Assembly: GCA_016783885.1 (NCBI GenBank)
Contig: JADHVR010000016.1
Coordinates: 1 to 54,526, forward strand
Origin: Bacteroidales bacterium
GTDB lineage: Bacteria; Bacteroidota; Bacteroidia; Bacteroidales; JAADJA01
Reading direction: 5' to 3'
DNA length: 54,526 nucleotides
Positions 15,957 to 24,085 of the stretch are shown here, one piece after another. How positions within the stretch are numbered: position 1 is the stretch's first letter; each line of letters opens with the position of its first letter. The translations under genes and the position numbers were made by a program. Below the pieces are notes generated by a model. The model did not search any database. It worked only from the letters and a program-made list of their open reading frames with translations, and was not told the DNA's origin.

Positions 15957-17438
15957 ATGAACATACTACTTATATATCCAAAATATCCCAATACCTTTTG
16001 GAGCTTTAAACATGCTTTAAAGTTCGTCAATAAAAAAGCCGCCAACCCACCTCTTGGGTTAATAACTGTTGCATCCATGCTTCCTGAAAACTGGCGTAAA
16101 AAGCTAATCGACATGAACGTAAGCAAATTAAAACAAAAACATTTGAAGTGGGCTGATTACGTATTCATCAGTGCTATGTCGATACAAAAACAATCTGTTT
16201 TAGAAATTATCCAAAAATGTAAAGAATTAAATAAAACAATAGTAGCCGGCGGACCACTGTTTACCTCATATCATGAAAATTTTTCTGAAATAGATCATTT
16301 TATATTGAACGAAGCAGAGCTAACCCTCGATCAGTTCATTCATGACGTAAATGCCGGGATGCCCAAAAAATTATATCAGAGTCCGGATTTCCCTGATCTT
16401 TCGCAAACTCCGCTACCTGACTATTCCCTGCTAAAAACAAACAGATACGCATCTATTAACTTACAATTTTCAAGGGGATGTCCGTTCAATTGTGAATTTT
16501 GCGACATCACCTCCTTATTCGGGCACAAGGTAAGGACAAAACCAACAAGCCTGATTTTACTTGAACTGGAAGCAATTTATAAAACCGGGTGGCGAGGAAA
16601 TATATTTTTTGTGGACGATAATTTTATCGGAAACAAAAACCTGTTAATAAAAAACCTGCTCCCGGCAATGATTTCCTGGATGAAAATGAAAAAACATCCA
16701 TTCTCGTTTACAACGGAGGCTTCAATAAACCTGGCCGATGATACGAAATTGATGGAGCTGATGGCACAGGCGGGTTTTACAAATGTGTTCGTTGGGATTG
16801 AAACACCCGAAGAGGCCAGCTTAACCGAATGCAACAAAACACAAAATAAAAATCGTAATCTTTTACAAAGTGTTAAAAAAATTCAGCAGGCAGGGTTAGA
16901 GGTCACCGCAGGATTCATCGTTGGATTCGACAATGACACACCCTCCATATTCCAGCGCCAGATCGATTTTATCCAGTCGAGCGGGATAATTACCGCCATG
17001 GTGGGATTATTAAATGCACCAAAAAAAACCAGGTTATACCAGCGGCTAAAAAATGAAGGCAGGATCATTCATGAAATGAGTGGCGATAATACCGATTATA
17101 CTTTAAACTTTCACCCAAAAATGGATAAGCAGGAATTACTTAAAGGATATCAAAGCATCATTCAGGGTATCTATTCCTGCAAGCCATATTACAACCGGGT
17201 TTTACAATTTTTAAAGAATTATGAACCCGCGAGTAAAAATAAAACAAAAATGTCTTTCCCTGAAATTAAGGCCATGTTAAAATCCTTATTTGTGCTGGGT
17301 GCTTTCGATCAAAGTCGTAAATACTATTGGCGTTTGTTTTTTTGGAGCCTGTTTAAAAAACCTTCTATTTTCCCATTAGCCATTACCTATTCCATCTATG
17401 GATACCATTTTCGTAAGGTATTCAAAGGTCTATCATAA
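15957..17438 (+). CDS. B12-binding-domain radical SAM protein
   Basis: The frame is open from 15726, inside the LytTR gene. The ATG at 15957 is preferred because MNILLIYPKYPNTFW is the standard start of this family. That gives 493 residues. Residues 1-150 form a cobalamin-binding-like Rossmann domain (LGLITVASMLP, ADYVFISAMSIQKQS, VAGGPLF). The radical SAM domain has the [4Fe-4S] motif CPFNCEFCD near residue 175. The C-terminal part resembles the DUF4070 region of hopanoid-methylase-like (HpnR-type) enzymes. Members are often methyltransferases acting on unactivated carbons, but the substrate cannot be assigned here. A classical DxHxxG cobalamin motif was not seen. Confidence 0.85.
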   Translation: MNILLIYPKYPNTFWSFKHALKFVNKKAANPPLGLITVASMLPENWRKKLIDMNVSKLKQKHLKWADYVFISAMSIQKQSVLEIIQKCKELNKTIVAGGPLFTSYHENFSEIDHFILNEAELTLDQFIHDVNAGMPKKLYQSPDFPDLSQTPLPDYSLLKTNRYASINLQFSRGCPFNCEFCDITSLFGHKVRTKPTSLILLELEAIYKTGWRGNIFFVDDNFIGNKNLLIKNLLPAMISWMKMKKHPFSFTTEASINLADDTKLMELMAQAGFTNVFVGIETPEEASLTECNKTQNKNRNLLQSVKKIQQAGLEVTAGFIVGFDNDTPSIFQRQIDFIQSSGIITAMVGLLNAPKKTRLYQRLKNEGRIIHEMSGDNTDYTLNFHPKMDKQELLKGYQSIIQGIYSCKPYYNRVLQFLKNYEPASKNKTKMSFPEIKAMLKSLFVLGAFDQSRKYYWRLFFWSLFKKPSIFPLAITYSIYGYHFRKVFKGLS

Positions 17439-17565
17439 CATATTCAACAATCCTTTGTTCCTGATTTGTGATCCTGGTTTCGTGGTTTTGAAGGGGCAAT
17501 AAAATTTTGCACCAGAGGAATTAGAGAGGCTATTTCATTGCCATCAATAGATAGGAGCGTTGAGT

Positions 17566-17640
17566 GTATGTTGATTATTATACAAAGTCCGGGTACTGCA
17601 TGCACACAAGCCTGGGCTGGAAGACTTGAACCATTGGGGG
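17566..17640. repeat. Decayed direct repeat, copy 2
   Basis: It matches 14844-14916, sharing GTATGTTG, CTGCATGC, GCACA/ACACA, GGCTGGAA and TTGAACCATT in order. A run of nine or more G follows. A 69-codon minus-strand ORF covers this copy but has no counterpart in copy 1, so I do not call it a gene. Confidence 0.55.
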
Positions 17641-17680
17641 GGGGTTCCACCACAATTCCCTAAACGTGGAGTACCACATT

Positions 17681-18229
17681 TTATATTTTATCAGGCAAAT
17701 TATATATTAAATCAATATGGTTTGAACGGCTGTGTAAAATTTTGAGATATTTGTTCAAATCGTCTTTAAAATCCAGCAGATAATCTTCATGCAGTTTTTT
17801 GGTTACAAGGTTTAATAATCTTTTTGTTGTAATCCCAAGTTTTGAATCGAACACAGTCCAGCAAGTGCCCAGGTCGTCTGAAAAATTTGTAAAAACCTCA
17901 TTCAATAACAGATTAAGAAGTTCGGCTTCGTTGCGTTTGTTACCTGTAACTTTTGTGTAATAATTGATCTCTTTTACAGCTTTCCCAATTGATGTAGCAA
18001 TGCTTTTCTGAAAGGGCCCTTTAGATGACAGCTTAAACAAATGAAATTGAATTTTTGCTTTTGTTTCTTCAAATAAATCCTGTTCCGCCTCTTCTTTCAG
18101 TAAATACTCAACGTTTATCAGATCGTAAACCTCTTTGCTGCTTCGGGCTATCTTTAAAACCAATTTTTGCAATTCTTTTACCGGGATGTTTTGAATCCCC
18201 TGTTTGAATTCTTTAGATACAGCAGGCAT
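17681..18229 (-). CDS. Small conserved protein, possibly DUF6155-like
   Basis: A 182-residue, soluble, mostly helical protein starting at ATG 18229, rich in Lys, Leu and Glu, with no signal peptide or membrane segment. The opening (ELQKLVLKIARSSKEVYDLI) and length resemble DUF6155 proteins, but this is from memory and unverified. It follows the SEC-C gene after 14 bp and probably shares its transcript at the end of the defence block. Function unknown. Confidence 0.75.
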   Translation of the reverse strand: MPAVSKEFKQGIQNIPVKELQKLVLKIARSSKEVYDLINVEYLLKEEAEQDLFEETKAKIQFHLFKLSSKGPFQKSIATSIGKAVKEINYYTKVTGNKRNEAELLNLLLNEVFTNFSDDLGTCWTVFDSKLGITTKRLLNLVTKKLHEDYLLDFKDDLNKYLKILHSRSNHIDLIYNLPDKI

Positions 18230-18243
18230 TTTTTATAAATAAT

Positions 18244-19881
18244 TTAATTAGAATTGTTTTTATTCAAACAACATTTTTTATACTTTTTTCCACTGCCACA
18301 CGGACATGGGTCATTCCTGCCTATTTTTGGTTCTTTGCGCACAGGCAGAATTTCCGGCATTTCTTTATAATCATCATACAACATTTCATCAGAATCCACT
18401 ACATCATCATCCATTTCCTCATCCTCATCTTCTTCTCTATAGCCTGCCCAGGTAGTTGTAATATTTTCATACCTGTCGGAAATATTCATTAATTTCTTTG
18501 TGTGATCGTATTTAGAGGGCTTTACAATATCTTCATTAACCGAAGTAAAGTCTCCGCAAATCCCCATACTTACATAACCTAATTCATAAATCTTTTCAAT
18601 TTCAGGGAGCAACCTGTCTGCATTTATATCAATCAGTTCGCAAATCATTAAGCCGATGGCATCACTGTCAACGACATTATCTTTTAAATCGCTATTGATA
18701 AAATATTGTAAAACATCTTTAAACCATGTAATCACTTCTTCCTTTCTTTCCGGCTGATGAAGGGCAATTTGCTGCATTACAACTGCAATACCGGAACGAG
18801 CAAAAGTATAAATAGCCGGTTCACAAATGAATTGCTTTAATTTTTCAAACTGATTACCTGCGATGTAATAAAGTGGCTCCCATAAGGCATTGGTAAGAAA
18901 ATCACCGAACCAAAATTCAAGAAATTTGTCTTCCTGCCGGAAAATCTCCAATACTACATCCGAGTTTTCTGATGCACGCAATTCGCCGAGTAAATAAATG
19001 GCATGAATTGCAAACGTCATGGTCTCTTCATCCCAGCCGTTTGTTTCGAGCCGGTTTTTAAAATATTTGTAACGGTTCATACAATCGCGAAGCACTTTTT
19101 CCAGGTCGTCAATTAATGTTTCGCGGGGAAGGGCAAGTATTTTATTAAGATTTTCCCTGCCGATATAAAGACCTTTCTGATACAAAAGGTTAATTTCTTC
19201 ATGGGTAAATTCGGGTTGTAGTGTTTTTTGTTCAACACTGACCTTTGAAGGTGTTTTTACACTGATCTTTGTTTTTTCCTCTTCTTCCATTCTTTTAGCG
19301 CCGGCTTTCATTCTTCCGGGAAATAAATAGGGTAATGCCTGCTTGGTATCGGGGTGGTCGGGCGCAATTTTTTCCAGGATTTCATACCTTGATTCTGCTG
19401 CTTCCTGGTTGCCGATTGCAGTAAAATACATGATGGCAAAACGATTGAACCCGGTAACCTCGGCTAAGTGAAAAACCTGTCTCTCGGGATAAAGCTCCTG
19501 GATTTCCATCATCCTGCCGAGCACTTCGGTCATTTTTTCATATTCCTTGTTTTCGTAATATTCGGCAGCGAGGTTAAGTTTTCCGAAAAGGTAGTCGGGG
19601 TGTTCGGCTATGACCCACAGGTTTACTTCCCGGGCTTTTTGCATATTTCCGCTTTCCTTGTATGCTACCGACAGGAAGTTTTTTAATTGGGGATTTTCCG
19701 GGTTTTTTTCAATGAGTTTTAATATCCTATCAATGATTTTTTTGCTGCCCTTACTTTCCGATATTTCATAATATAACGGCTCCAGTTCTCTTCGCAGTTC
19801 CGGTGTCATGGCATTTTGTTCATCCATAAACTCCGGGTCGGTGGTTATCTCGTAACCGTATTCTTTAAATCTTTCACTCAT
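18244..19881 (-). CDS. TPR / DUF1186-like protein with C-terminal SEC-C zinc motif
   Basis: A 545-residue cytoplasmic protein. Residues about 30-190 look like tetratricopeptide helices ([20 protein letters not shown] and following). The middle (about 230-450) matches the helical DUF1186 type ([16 protein letters not shown]). An acidic linker ([18 protein letters not shown]) leads to a SEC-C motif ([18 protein letters not shown]), which binds zinc in SecA and in many uncharacterised proteins. SEC-C proteins are frequent passengers near mobile and defence genes. Here it follows the hsd operon on the same strand, but a defence role is not shown by the sequence. Confidence 0.82.
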   Translation of the reverse strand: MSERFKEYGYEITTDPEFMDEQNAMTPELRRELEPLYYEISESKGSKKIIDRILKLIEKNPENPQLKNFLSVAYKESGNMQKAREVNLWVIAEHPDYLFGKLNLAAEYYENKEYEKMTEVLGRMMEIQELYPERQVFHLAEVTGFNRFAIMYFTAIGNQEAAESRYEILEKIAPDHPDTKQALPYLFPGRMKAGAKRMEEEEKTKISVKTPSKVSVEQKTLQPEFTHEEINLLYQKGLYIGRENLNKILALPRETLIDDLEKVLRDCMNRYKYFKNRLETNGWDEETMTFAIHAIYLLGELRASENSDVVLEIFRQEDKFLEFWFGDFLTNALWEPLYYIAGNQFEKLKQFICEPAIYTFARSGIAVVMQQIALHQPERKEEVITWFKDVLQYFINSDLKDNVVDSDAIGLMICELIDINADRLLPEIEKIYELGYVSMGICGDFTSVNEDIVKPSKYDHTKKLMNISDRYENITTTWAGYREEDEDEEMDDDVVDSDEMLYDDYKEMPEILPVRKEPKIGRNDPCPCGSGKKYKKCCLNKNNSN

Positions 19882-19893
19882 TTTTATTATTTA

Positions 19894-20022
19894 TCAATTT
19901 TCATTTCTAACTAATCTCTCGTCAAATGCTCTTTCAAAGTACTTTGCTATAGCGCTTCCGCAATCATCATATAGGAGGTTGCAGTAAGACCAGACTTTGG
20001 ATACTATGGTTGACACGTTCAT
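19894..20022 (-). pseudogene. 42-codon ORF resembling an hsdM-start/hsdS-end deletion scar
   Basis: Reading from ATG 20022 to TGA 19894-19896 gives a 42-residue frame. The first 20 residues (MNVSTIVSKVWSYCNLL, then YDD) look like the N-terminus of type I HsdM proteins, which commonly begin with IVSKxWNxCNxLRDDG. The last part (YFERAFDERLV) looks like the C-terminal end of HsdS (compare LKRAFEGKLV in the intact hsdS of this operon). Its ATG overlaps the stop of the upstream AlbA_2 gene as ATGA, so it may still be translated by coupling. The best reading is a collapsed second hsdM-hsdS pair; a genuine small protein is the alternative. Confidence 0.5.
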
Positions 20023-21635
20023 TTTTTATTCACCTCTTTTTTTAATTGTTCCATAAGATAATACCCACCTGTTTGAGGTGCATCTCCTATAAACTGAATT
20101 AAACCTGCATCGCGTAACAGTTTTAAATAACGCTCAATGCTACTTTTTGGAATTCCTGTACTTTTAACGTAATCTTTAACTCTTTTACCTTCATCATAAA
20201 CAATAGCCATCAGTAAATCTTTTACTTTCTGTTTAACTCCCCCAGTTGCACCCTCAATTGCACCCTCAATTGCACCCTCAATTACTCCCTCAACTGCACC
20301 CTCAACTGCACCCTCAACTGCACCCTCAACTGCACCCTCAACTGCACCCTCAACTGCACCCTCAACTGCACCCTCAACTGCACCCTCAACTGCACCCTCA
20401 ACTGTTCCTTCAACTCTAATGCCATCTATTCTAGTTAATACACTTATAAAAGGAATAGGAATAGTCGATACAAATATATCCCCTTCTATAAAAGCAGGAT
20501 TACCTTCTTTAGCATATAATTTACAATACTTAAAAGTATTTCTTACTCCCGAACCTAATTCATCGGCCCTGCCAATTTCTTTAAAAAACTTTGCGATAAC
20601 AGGATTTTTTGGGTATGGTGAAAAATAAGAAGGGTCAATATTTCCTGTTCCATGTGGACGATTCCAGTTTTCAGCGAATACTTTTTTATTTTCTATAATA
20701 AATTTTGCAGGAAAAGGATTCATATATTCCCGATGTATGAGGGTATTTCCAACTACTTCACGGAAAATTCTATCTCTTAGGCTAACTCTCTGGTCGTTTT
20801 CCTGATAAAATTTATCAGGGAGATGTTTGCGGACAAAAGCCATAAGCCTGTCATAACTTTCAATCAGATTAGTTCTTATCTCATCCCTGTCATCATAACG
20901 GTCAGTATTTACCTCTCTAAGCAGGGCATCAGTCTTGTAATATGGTAAAATGCTATGAATTACGTCATCTTTCCCGAAAATCAGTACAGATGCTAATGTA
21001 TATCCCTCTTCTCCAGTTTGATAATCCTTTCGGAATAACCCTGCTGACTTTAACAACTCTTCATTTGATAACTCAAGCCACGAATGGTCAGGTCGTTCAC
21101 TTTTGGCAAGCGCTTTAACGCGGTGAAAAAGTTCATCCTTAAAACTACCCATGGTAACATGGGGATAAATCTTATTCTCAGAATACGTTGCCTTTTTACG
21201 GAGGTATAGCTGTCCTACATGGTCATTATTACCTGTAACATCGAAGTCGCCATCTTCGTTACGGTCAAATATTTTCCCATTGGTGCTGTGGACTTGTGAA
21301 CTTTCGGGAATAAAAACTTGTATTATTTTTTTGTTGTTTTCGTCTGCATAAACTTTTGGAGAAAAGTAAAACGTCGGATTAAGTTTCTGTGGATTATTGG
21401 CACTGGTAGTAAGATTATCGACAATACCCTGAACACAGCTTTCGAGTATTCCTTCAATTTGTCCATCATCAGTAACACCAAGTATCATGTTCCCTCCATT
21501 GCGGTTGAGGAATGCACATATTGATTCAAAGGTATCCCTGCCCAATTCAAACCGGGCGGTTTTAAACTCTATATCAATTCCTTCGCCGTTATTGATAAAC
21601 TCTTTAATCCTATCAGGTATCCTTTCAATTAACAT
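20019..21635 (-). CDS. AlbA_2 / GHKL-ATPase protein with a VEGA tandem-repeat linker and winged helix
   Basis: A 538-residue protein. Residues 10-130 form an AlbA_2 (Schlafen AAA_4-like) domain (IEFKTARFEL, GGNMILGV). Residues about 280-390 match the HATPase_c_4 type (REVVGNTLIHREYMNP, GRADELGSGVRNTFKY). A linker of about 14 four-residue units (VEGA/IEGA) then connects to a C-terminal winged helix (KSTGIPKSSIERYLKLLRDAG). Such proteins are usually annotated as putative transcriptional regulators or DNA/RNA-binding ATPases and are common next to type I restriction genes. It begins 43 bp after hsdS, so co-transcription is likely. The repeat linker length is probably variable between strains. 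Confidence 0.88.
   Translation of the reverse strand: MLIERIPDRIKEFINNGEGIDIEFKTARFELGRDTFESICAFLNRNGGNMILGVTDDGQIEGILESCVQGIVDNLTTSANNPQKLNPTFYFSPKVYADENNKKIIQVFIPESSQVHSTNGKIFDRNEDGDFDVTGNNDHVGQLYLRKKATYSENKIYPHVTMGSFKDELFHRVKALAKSERPDHSWLELSNEELLKSAGLFRKDYQTGEEGYTLASVLIFGKDDVIHSILPYYKTDALLREVNTDRYDDRDEIRTNLIESYDRLMAFVRKHLPDKFYQENDQRVSLRDRIFREVVGNTLIHREYMNPFPAKFIIENKKVFAENWNRPHGTGNIDPSYFSPYPKNPVIAKFFKEIGRADELGSGVRNTFKYCKLYAKEGNPAFIEGDIFVSTIPIPFISVLTRIDGIRVEGTVEGAVEGAVEGAVEGAVEGAVEGAVEGAVEGAVEGAVEGVIEGAIEGAIEGATGGVKQKVKDLLMAIVYDEGKRVKDYVKSTGIPKSSIERYLKLLRDAGLIQFIGDAPQTGGYYLMEQLKKEVNKK
20248..20415 (-). repeat. 12-bp coding minisatellite, 14 units
   Basis: The unit GCACCCTCAACT (plus strand) runs in register from 20248. 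There are three GCACCCTCAATT copies, one ACTCCCTCAACT, nine perfect GCACCCTCAACT copies (20296-20403) and a degenerate last unit. Each unit encodes four residues, so gain or loss of copies keeps the frame. Confidence 0.95.
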
Positions 21636-21678
21636 GGCTTAAAAATACACTTTATTTATCATTTTTAATCTTCTCCAA

Positions 21679-23250
21679 CTATACTTTAGACGGTTCATCA
21701 TTCGGATCATGAGGGACAAGTTTCCCCTCAAACGCCCTTTTCAAAATACTCTGCCTTAGCGATTCCGCCTGTTGCAGGCTCTGGTCTATGCTTTGCTCCA
21801 ACTTATCACAGTATTGCATCAATTTATCCAACTTAGATACAATGCGTTGCTGCTCGGAAAGTGGGGGGAGTGGGATTACAAATTGTTCCAAGTTATATTT
21901 CGGTAAGCCTTCCCTTCCAGCACCAGTTGTAGAATTAAAAATATATCCCTGAATTAATGGTGATAATATTATTTTATGCAAATATGAATTCTCTAGTTTA
22001 ACAGGCCTAATTATAGAAACATGTTGACTCACATTACCCTCTTCAAAGTCACTTGGTACCAAAGCACACCGTCCAAGTGAACCTCCTGTTATATTTAATA
22101 AAACATCATTGGTTAATACAGTTGTACCATTCATTTTTTGATGGACATCTTCTGAAATAAACTTAATATCGTCATATACCAATCCATCGTTGTGAACATT
22201 TTGCGATCTAAAAAATGGTATCCCATCATTAGAATAATTACTTCCTTTGGGTGTACTTCCTGAACCGATTTTACTACAGACTTCCCTCAACCTGCACCAA
22301 ACCCAATTTTCTGGTATTTCGAAAGGGATTTCGTTTTCGGTGATAGGTGGAAGTGGCTTTTGCTTTTTAATTTTCTTCTCCTTGATAAGCTGCTCTTTTT
22401 CTGCTTTAATTTTGGCAAGGAGTTCACTGGCGGGTTCCCCTTCGACAAGATCAGGATGACTTTCCCGCCACTCTTGTGTTAACTTGCCCTGCATGGCTTC
22501 CCGTAAAAAAGCCTGGCGGAGTTGCTTTACTAAATCTAATTGGTGGGTGAGTGCGGTGGAGATATTATTTCCAGAAACTTGATTTTCCTGAAGTTTGATT
22601 ATTTCATTATCAATATATTTTTTAAAATATATTCTATTGCTATCAATTTCTTGATTTTTTAAATCATTTAAAAAAGAAATTATTCCCTTTTGAATTTTTT
22701 TATCTGGCAAAGGAAAATCTAAAGCCTCAATTTGTTTTGGGCTTACATTAGGAATCGCCGCTCCCCATGCTAAATCCTTAATAATACTTTGAACACTTCT
22801 TGCAATCCAATAAACATATTCGCTCTCAAATTCATCTGGGTTTAATGCTTCAAACTTTCCTACGCGTTGGTTTAGATACAATTTCCCAAGTCCTTCTTGA
22901 ACAATTGCAAGCTTGGCGATAGTGCCTCCAGTTAATGCAATAATAATATCACCTTCTTTTAATTCGTATTTTGATAATCCATCGGATTCATCATAATATA
23001 CACAGTCAGTTAGTACAATCTTTTCATTACTAAAATCCGAAATACGAATAACAGGTATACCTTGTTTTTTATATTGTGAGCTTTTAAATGCATATCCACC
23101 AAGAATTTTTATATACTTAGAAAGAGGCTTTAACTTGTATGTTTTTCTAAGTTCAAGATTAATTATTTGAACATAAACACCAACAGAATTATTGAAAACT
23201 TTTTCCCAGTCTGATCCTTCAAATAAAATGGATTTTCTTCCTCTACTCAT
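21679..23250 (-). CDS. hsdS: Type I restriction-modification specificity subunit HsdS
   Basis: HsdS recognises the bipartite DNA target and guides HsdM and HsdR. Two target-recognition domains are visible: the first at about residues 20-200 (ILGGYAFKSSQYKKQGIPVIRISDF) and the second at about 300-490 (SKIGSGSTPKGSNYSNDGIPFFRSQN). Each is followed by a conserved helix (QLDLVKQLRQAFLREAMQGKL; SEQQRIVSKLDKLMQYCDKL). The ending LRQSILKRAFEGKLVPHDPND is typical. The frame reaches back to a TTG at 23343, overlapping the ORF6N gene by 56 bp. The ATG at 23250 (523 residues) is preferred, though the extension is also compositionally protein-like. The target sequence cannot be predicted. Confidence 0.93.
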   Translation of the reverse strand: MSRGRKSILFEGSDWEKVFNNSVGVYVQIINLELRKTYKLKPLSKYIKILGGYAFKSSQYKKQGIPVIRISDFSNEKIVLTDCVYYDESDGLSKYELKEGDIIIALTGGTIAKLAIVQEGLGKLYLNQRVGKFEALNPDEFESEYVYWIARSVQSIIKDLAWGAAIPNVSPKQIEALDFPLPDKKIQKGIISFLNDLKNQEIDSNRIYFKKYIDNEIIKLQENQVSGNNISTALTHQLDLVKQLRQAFLREAMQGKLTQEWRESHPDLVEGEPASELLAKIKAEKEQLIKEKKIKKQKPLPPITENEIPFEIPENWVWCRLREVCSKIGSGSTPKGSNYSNDGIPFFRSQNVHNDGLVYDDIKFISEDVHQKMNGTTVLTNDVLLNITGGSLGRCALVPSDFEEGNVSQHVSIIRPVKLENSYLHKIILSPLIQGYIFNSTTGAGREGLPKYNLEQFVIPLPPLSEQQRIVSKLDKLMQYCDKLEQSIDQSLQQAESLRQSILKRAFEGKLVPHDPNDEPSKV

Positions 23251-23287
23251 ATCACTACATCTTTTAACTGGTTCAACATATCCTTTT

Positions 23288-23800
23288 TCATTTCTTAATT
23301 GTTTTAAATCCAATAGGTTTTCGTGGTTCGTTTTTCTTTTCAATTAACTGGCGTATGGCTTTAAACACTACCAGGAACTGTTGGTCATATTTGCTTTCCA
23401 TTATATCCAGTTTCTTTTTCAAATCCTTGTTTTCATCAATCAACACTCTCATTTGTACAAAAGCCCGCATGATGGCAATGTTTACATTTATGGCTTTTTC
23501 GCTGCGCAACACGCCGCTAAGCATAGCAACTCCCTGTTCGGTAAAAGCAAAAGGTGTAGTTGGCGAAAATTTTACGGAGCCAAGGTTATCACAATTTGTG
23601 ATAAGCTCTTTCCATTCCGTTTCGGATAGTTGAAACATAAAATCTTCAGGAAAACGATTAATGTTCCTTTTCACCTGTTGCTTCAAAACCCTTGTTTCCA
23701 CCTCGTAGAGGGCAGCGAGATGAAAATCGAGCATCACTTTGACACCTCGTATATAAAAAATTTGAGAAATAATTTCTTTGGTGCTTATCAATTCATTCAT
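23288..23800 (-). CDS. ORF6N-domain DNA-binding protein
   Basis: A 170-residue protein. Residues about 8-95 match the ORF6N domain found in phage and Bacteroidetes proteins (IYFIRG-like start, LAALYEVETRVLKQQVKRN, FPEDFMFQLSETEW, PFAFTEQGVAMLSGVLRSE). It ends in a coiled-coil-like helix (DENKDLKKKLDIMESKYDQ). ORF6N proteins are thought to bind DNA and are often inserted in type I restriction operons between hsdM and hsdS, as here. A 17-bp palindrome occurs both 20 bp upstream of its ATG and inside its coding region, which would fit autoregulation, though this is untested. Confidence 0.88.
   Translation of the reverse strand: MNELISTKEIISQIFYIRGVKVMLDFHLAALYEVETRVLKQQVKRNINRFPEDFMFQLSETEWKELITNCDNLGSVKFSPTTPFAFTEQGVAMLSGVLRSEKAINVNIAIMRAFVQMRVLIDENKDLKKKLDIMESKYDQQFLVVFKAIRQLIEKKNEPRKPIGFKTIKK
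23587..23603. promoter_or_regulatory. 17-bp palindrome, copy inside the ORF6N gene
   Basis: TATCACAATTTGTGATA is palindromic around its central base and identical to the copy at 23820-23836. Here it encodes residues around LITNCDN of the ORF6N protein, which is itself a conserved segment, so part of the match may be coding constraint. Confidence 0.45.
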
Positions 23801-23819
23801 ACTGTTTCTTTTAAAAGGC

Positions 23820-23836
23820 TATCACAATTTGTGATA
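23820..23836. promoter_or_regulatory. 17-bp palindrome upstream of ORF6N, possible operator
   Basis: TATCACAATTTGTGATA lies 20 bp before the ORF6N start codon and is an exact copy of the palindrome at 23587-23603. Position and dyad symmetry suit an operator for a dimeric repressor. Confidence 0.45.
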
Positions 23837-23840
23837 GGCT

Positions 23841-23990
23841 AATTAGTGTCTGTCCATAAAGTCTGCAAAAATTAAAAAAATAAATATATTGCTCATTTTA
23901 ACCCCCCTGTTTCCCCCCTTAAATGGGGAATTATTGAATTTATTTTTTTGATTTTTCACAACTTCAGTAGTTTAAAGACAGACACTAATT
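23841..23990. mobile_element. MITE-like inverted-repeat element 1 (150 bp)
   Basis: AATTAGTGTCTGTC at 23841-23854 is perfectly inverted at 23977-23990. Inside the arms the similarity continues imperfectly (TAAA, then A-rich blocks with TAAAAAAATAAAT-like sequence). There is no ORF. The outer AATT on both sides could be part of the repeat or a 4-bp target duplication. The size, terminal repeats and lack of coding fit a non-autonomous miniature element. Confidence 0.65.
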
Positions 23991-24085
23991 AGTGCTTGTC
24001 TATAAAGTCAATGATTTTCATAAATGAAGCACCAAATAACAAATTTCAAATTTATAACTAAAATTTAAGTTTATAGACAAATACT
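23991..24085. mobile_element. MITE-like inverted-repeat element 2 (95 bp)
   Basis: AGTGCTTGTCTATAAA at 23991-24006 faces an inverted AGTATTTGTCTATAAA at 24070-24085, with two mismatches. It abuts element 1 directly and has related ends (AGTGxxTGTC). Its right end supplies two of the three bases of the hsdM stop codon. Confidence 0.6.

Noticed and set aside
17444-17653. A 69-codon minus-strand ORF after the radical SAM gene
   Set aside because: It covers repeat copy 2 and a G-run; copy 1 has no matching frame and no family was recognised.
20248-20415. The 12-bp repeat array as a CRISPR
   Set aside because: Units are contiguous without spacers and lie in frame inside a protein gene.
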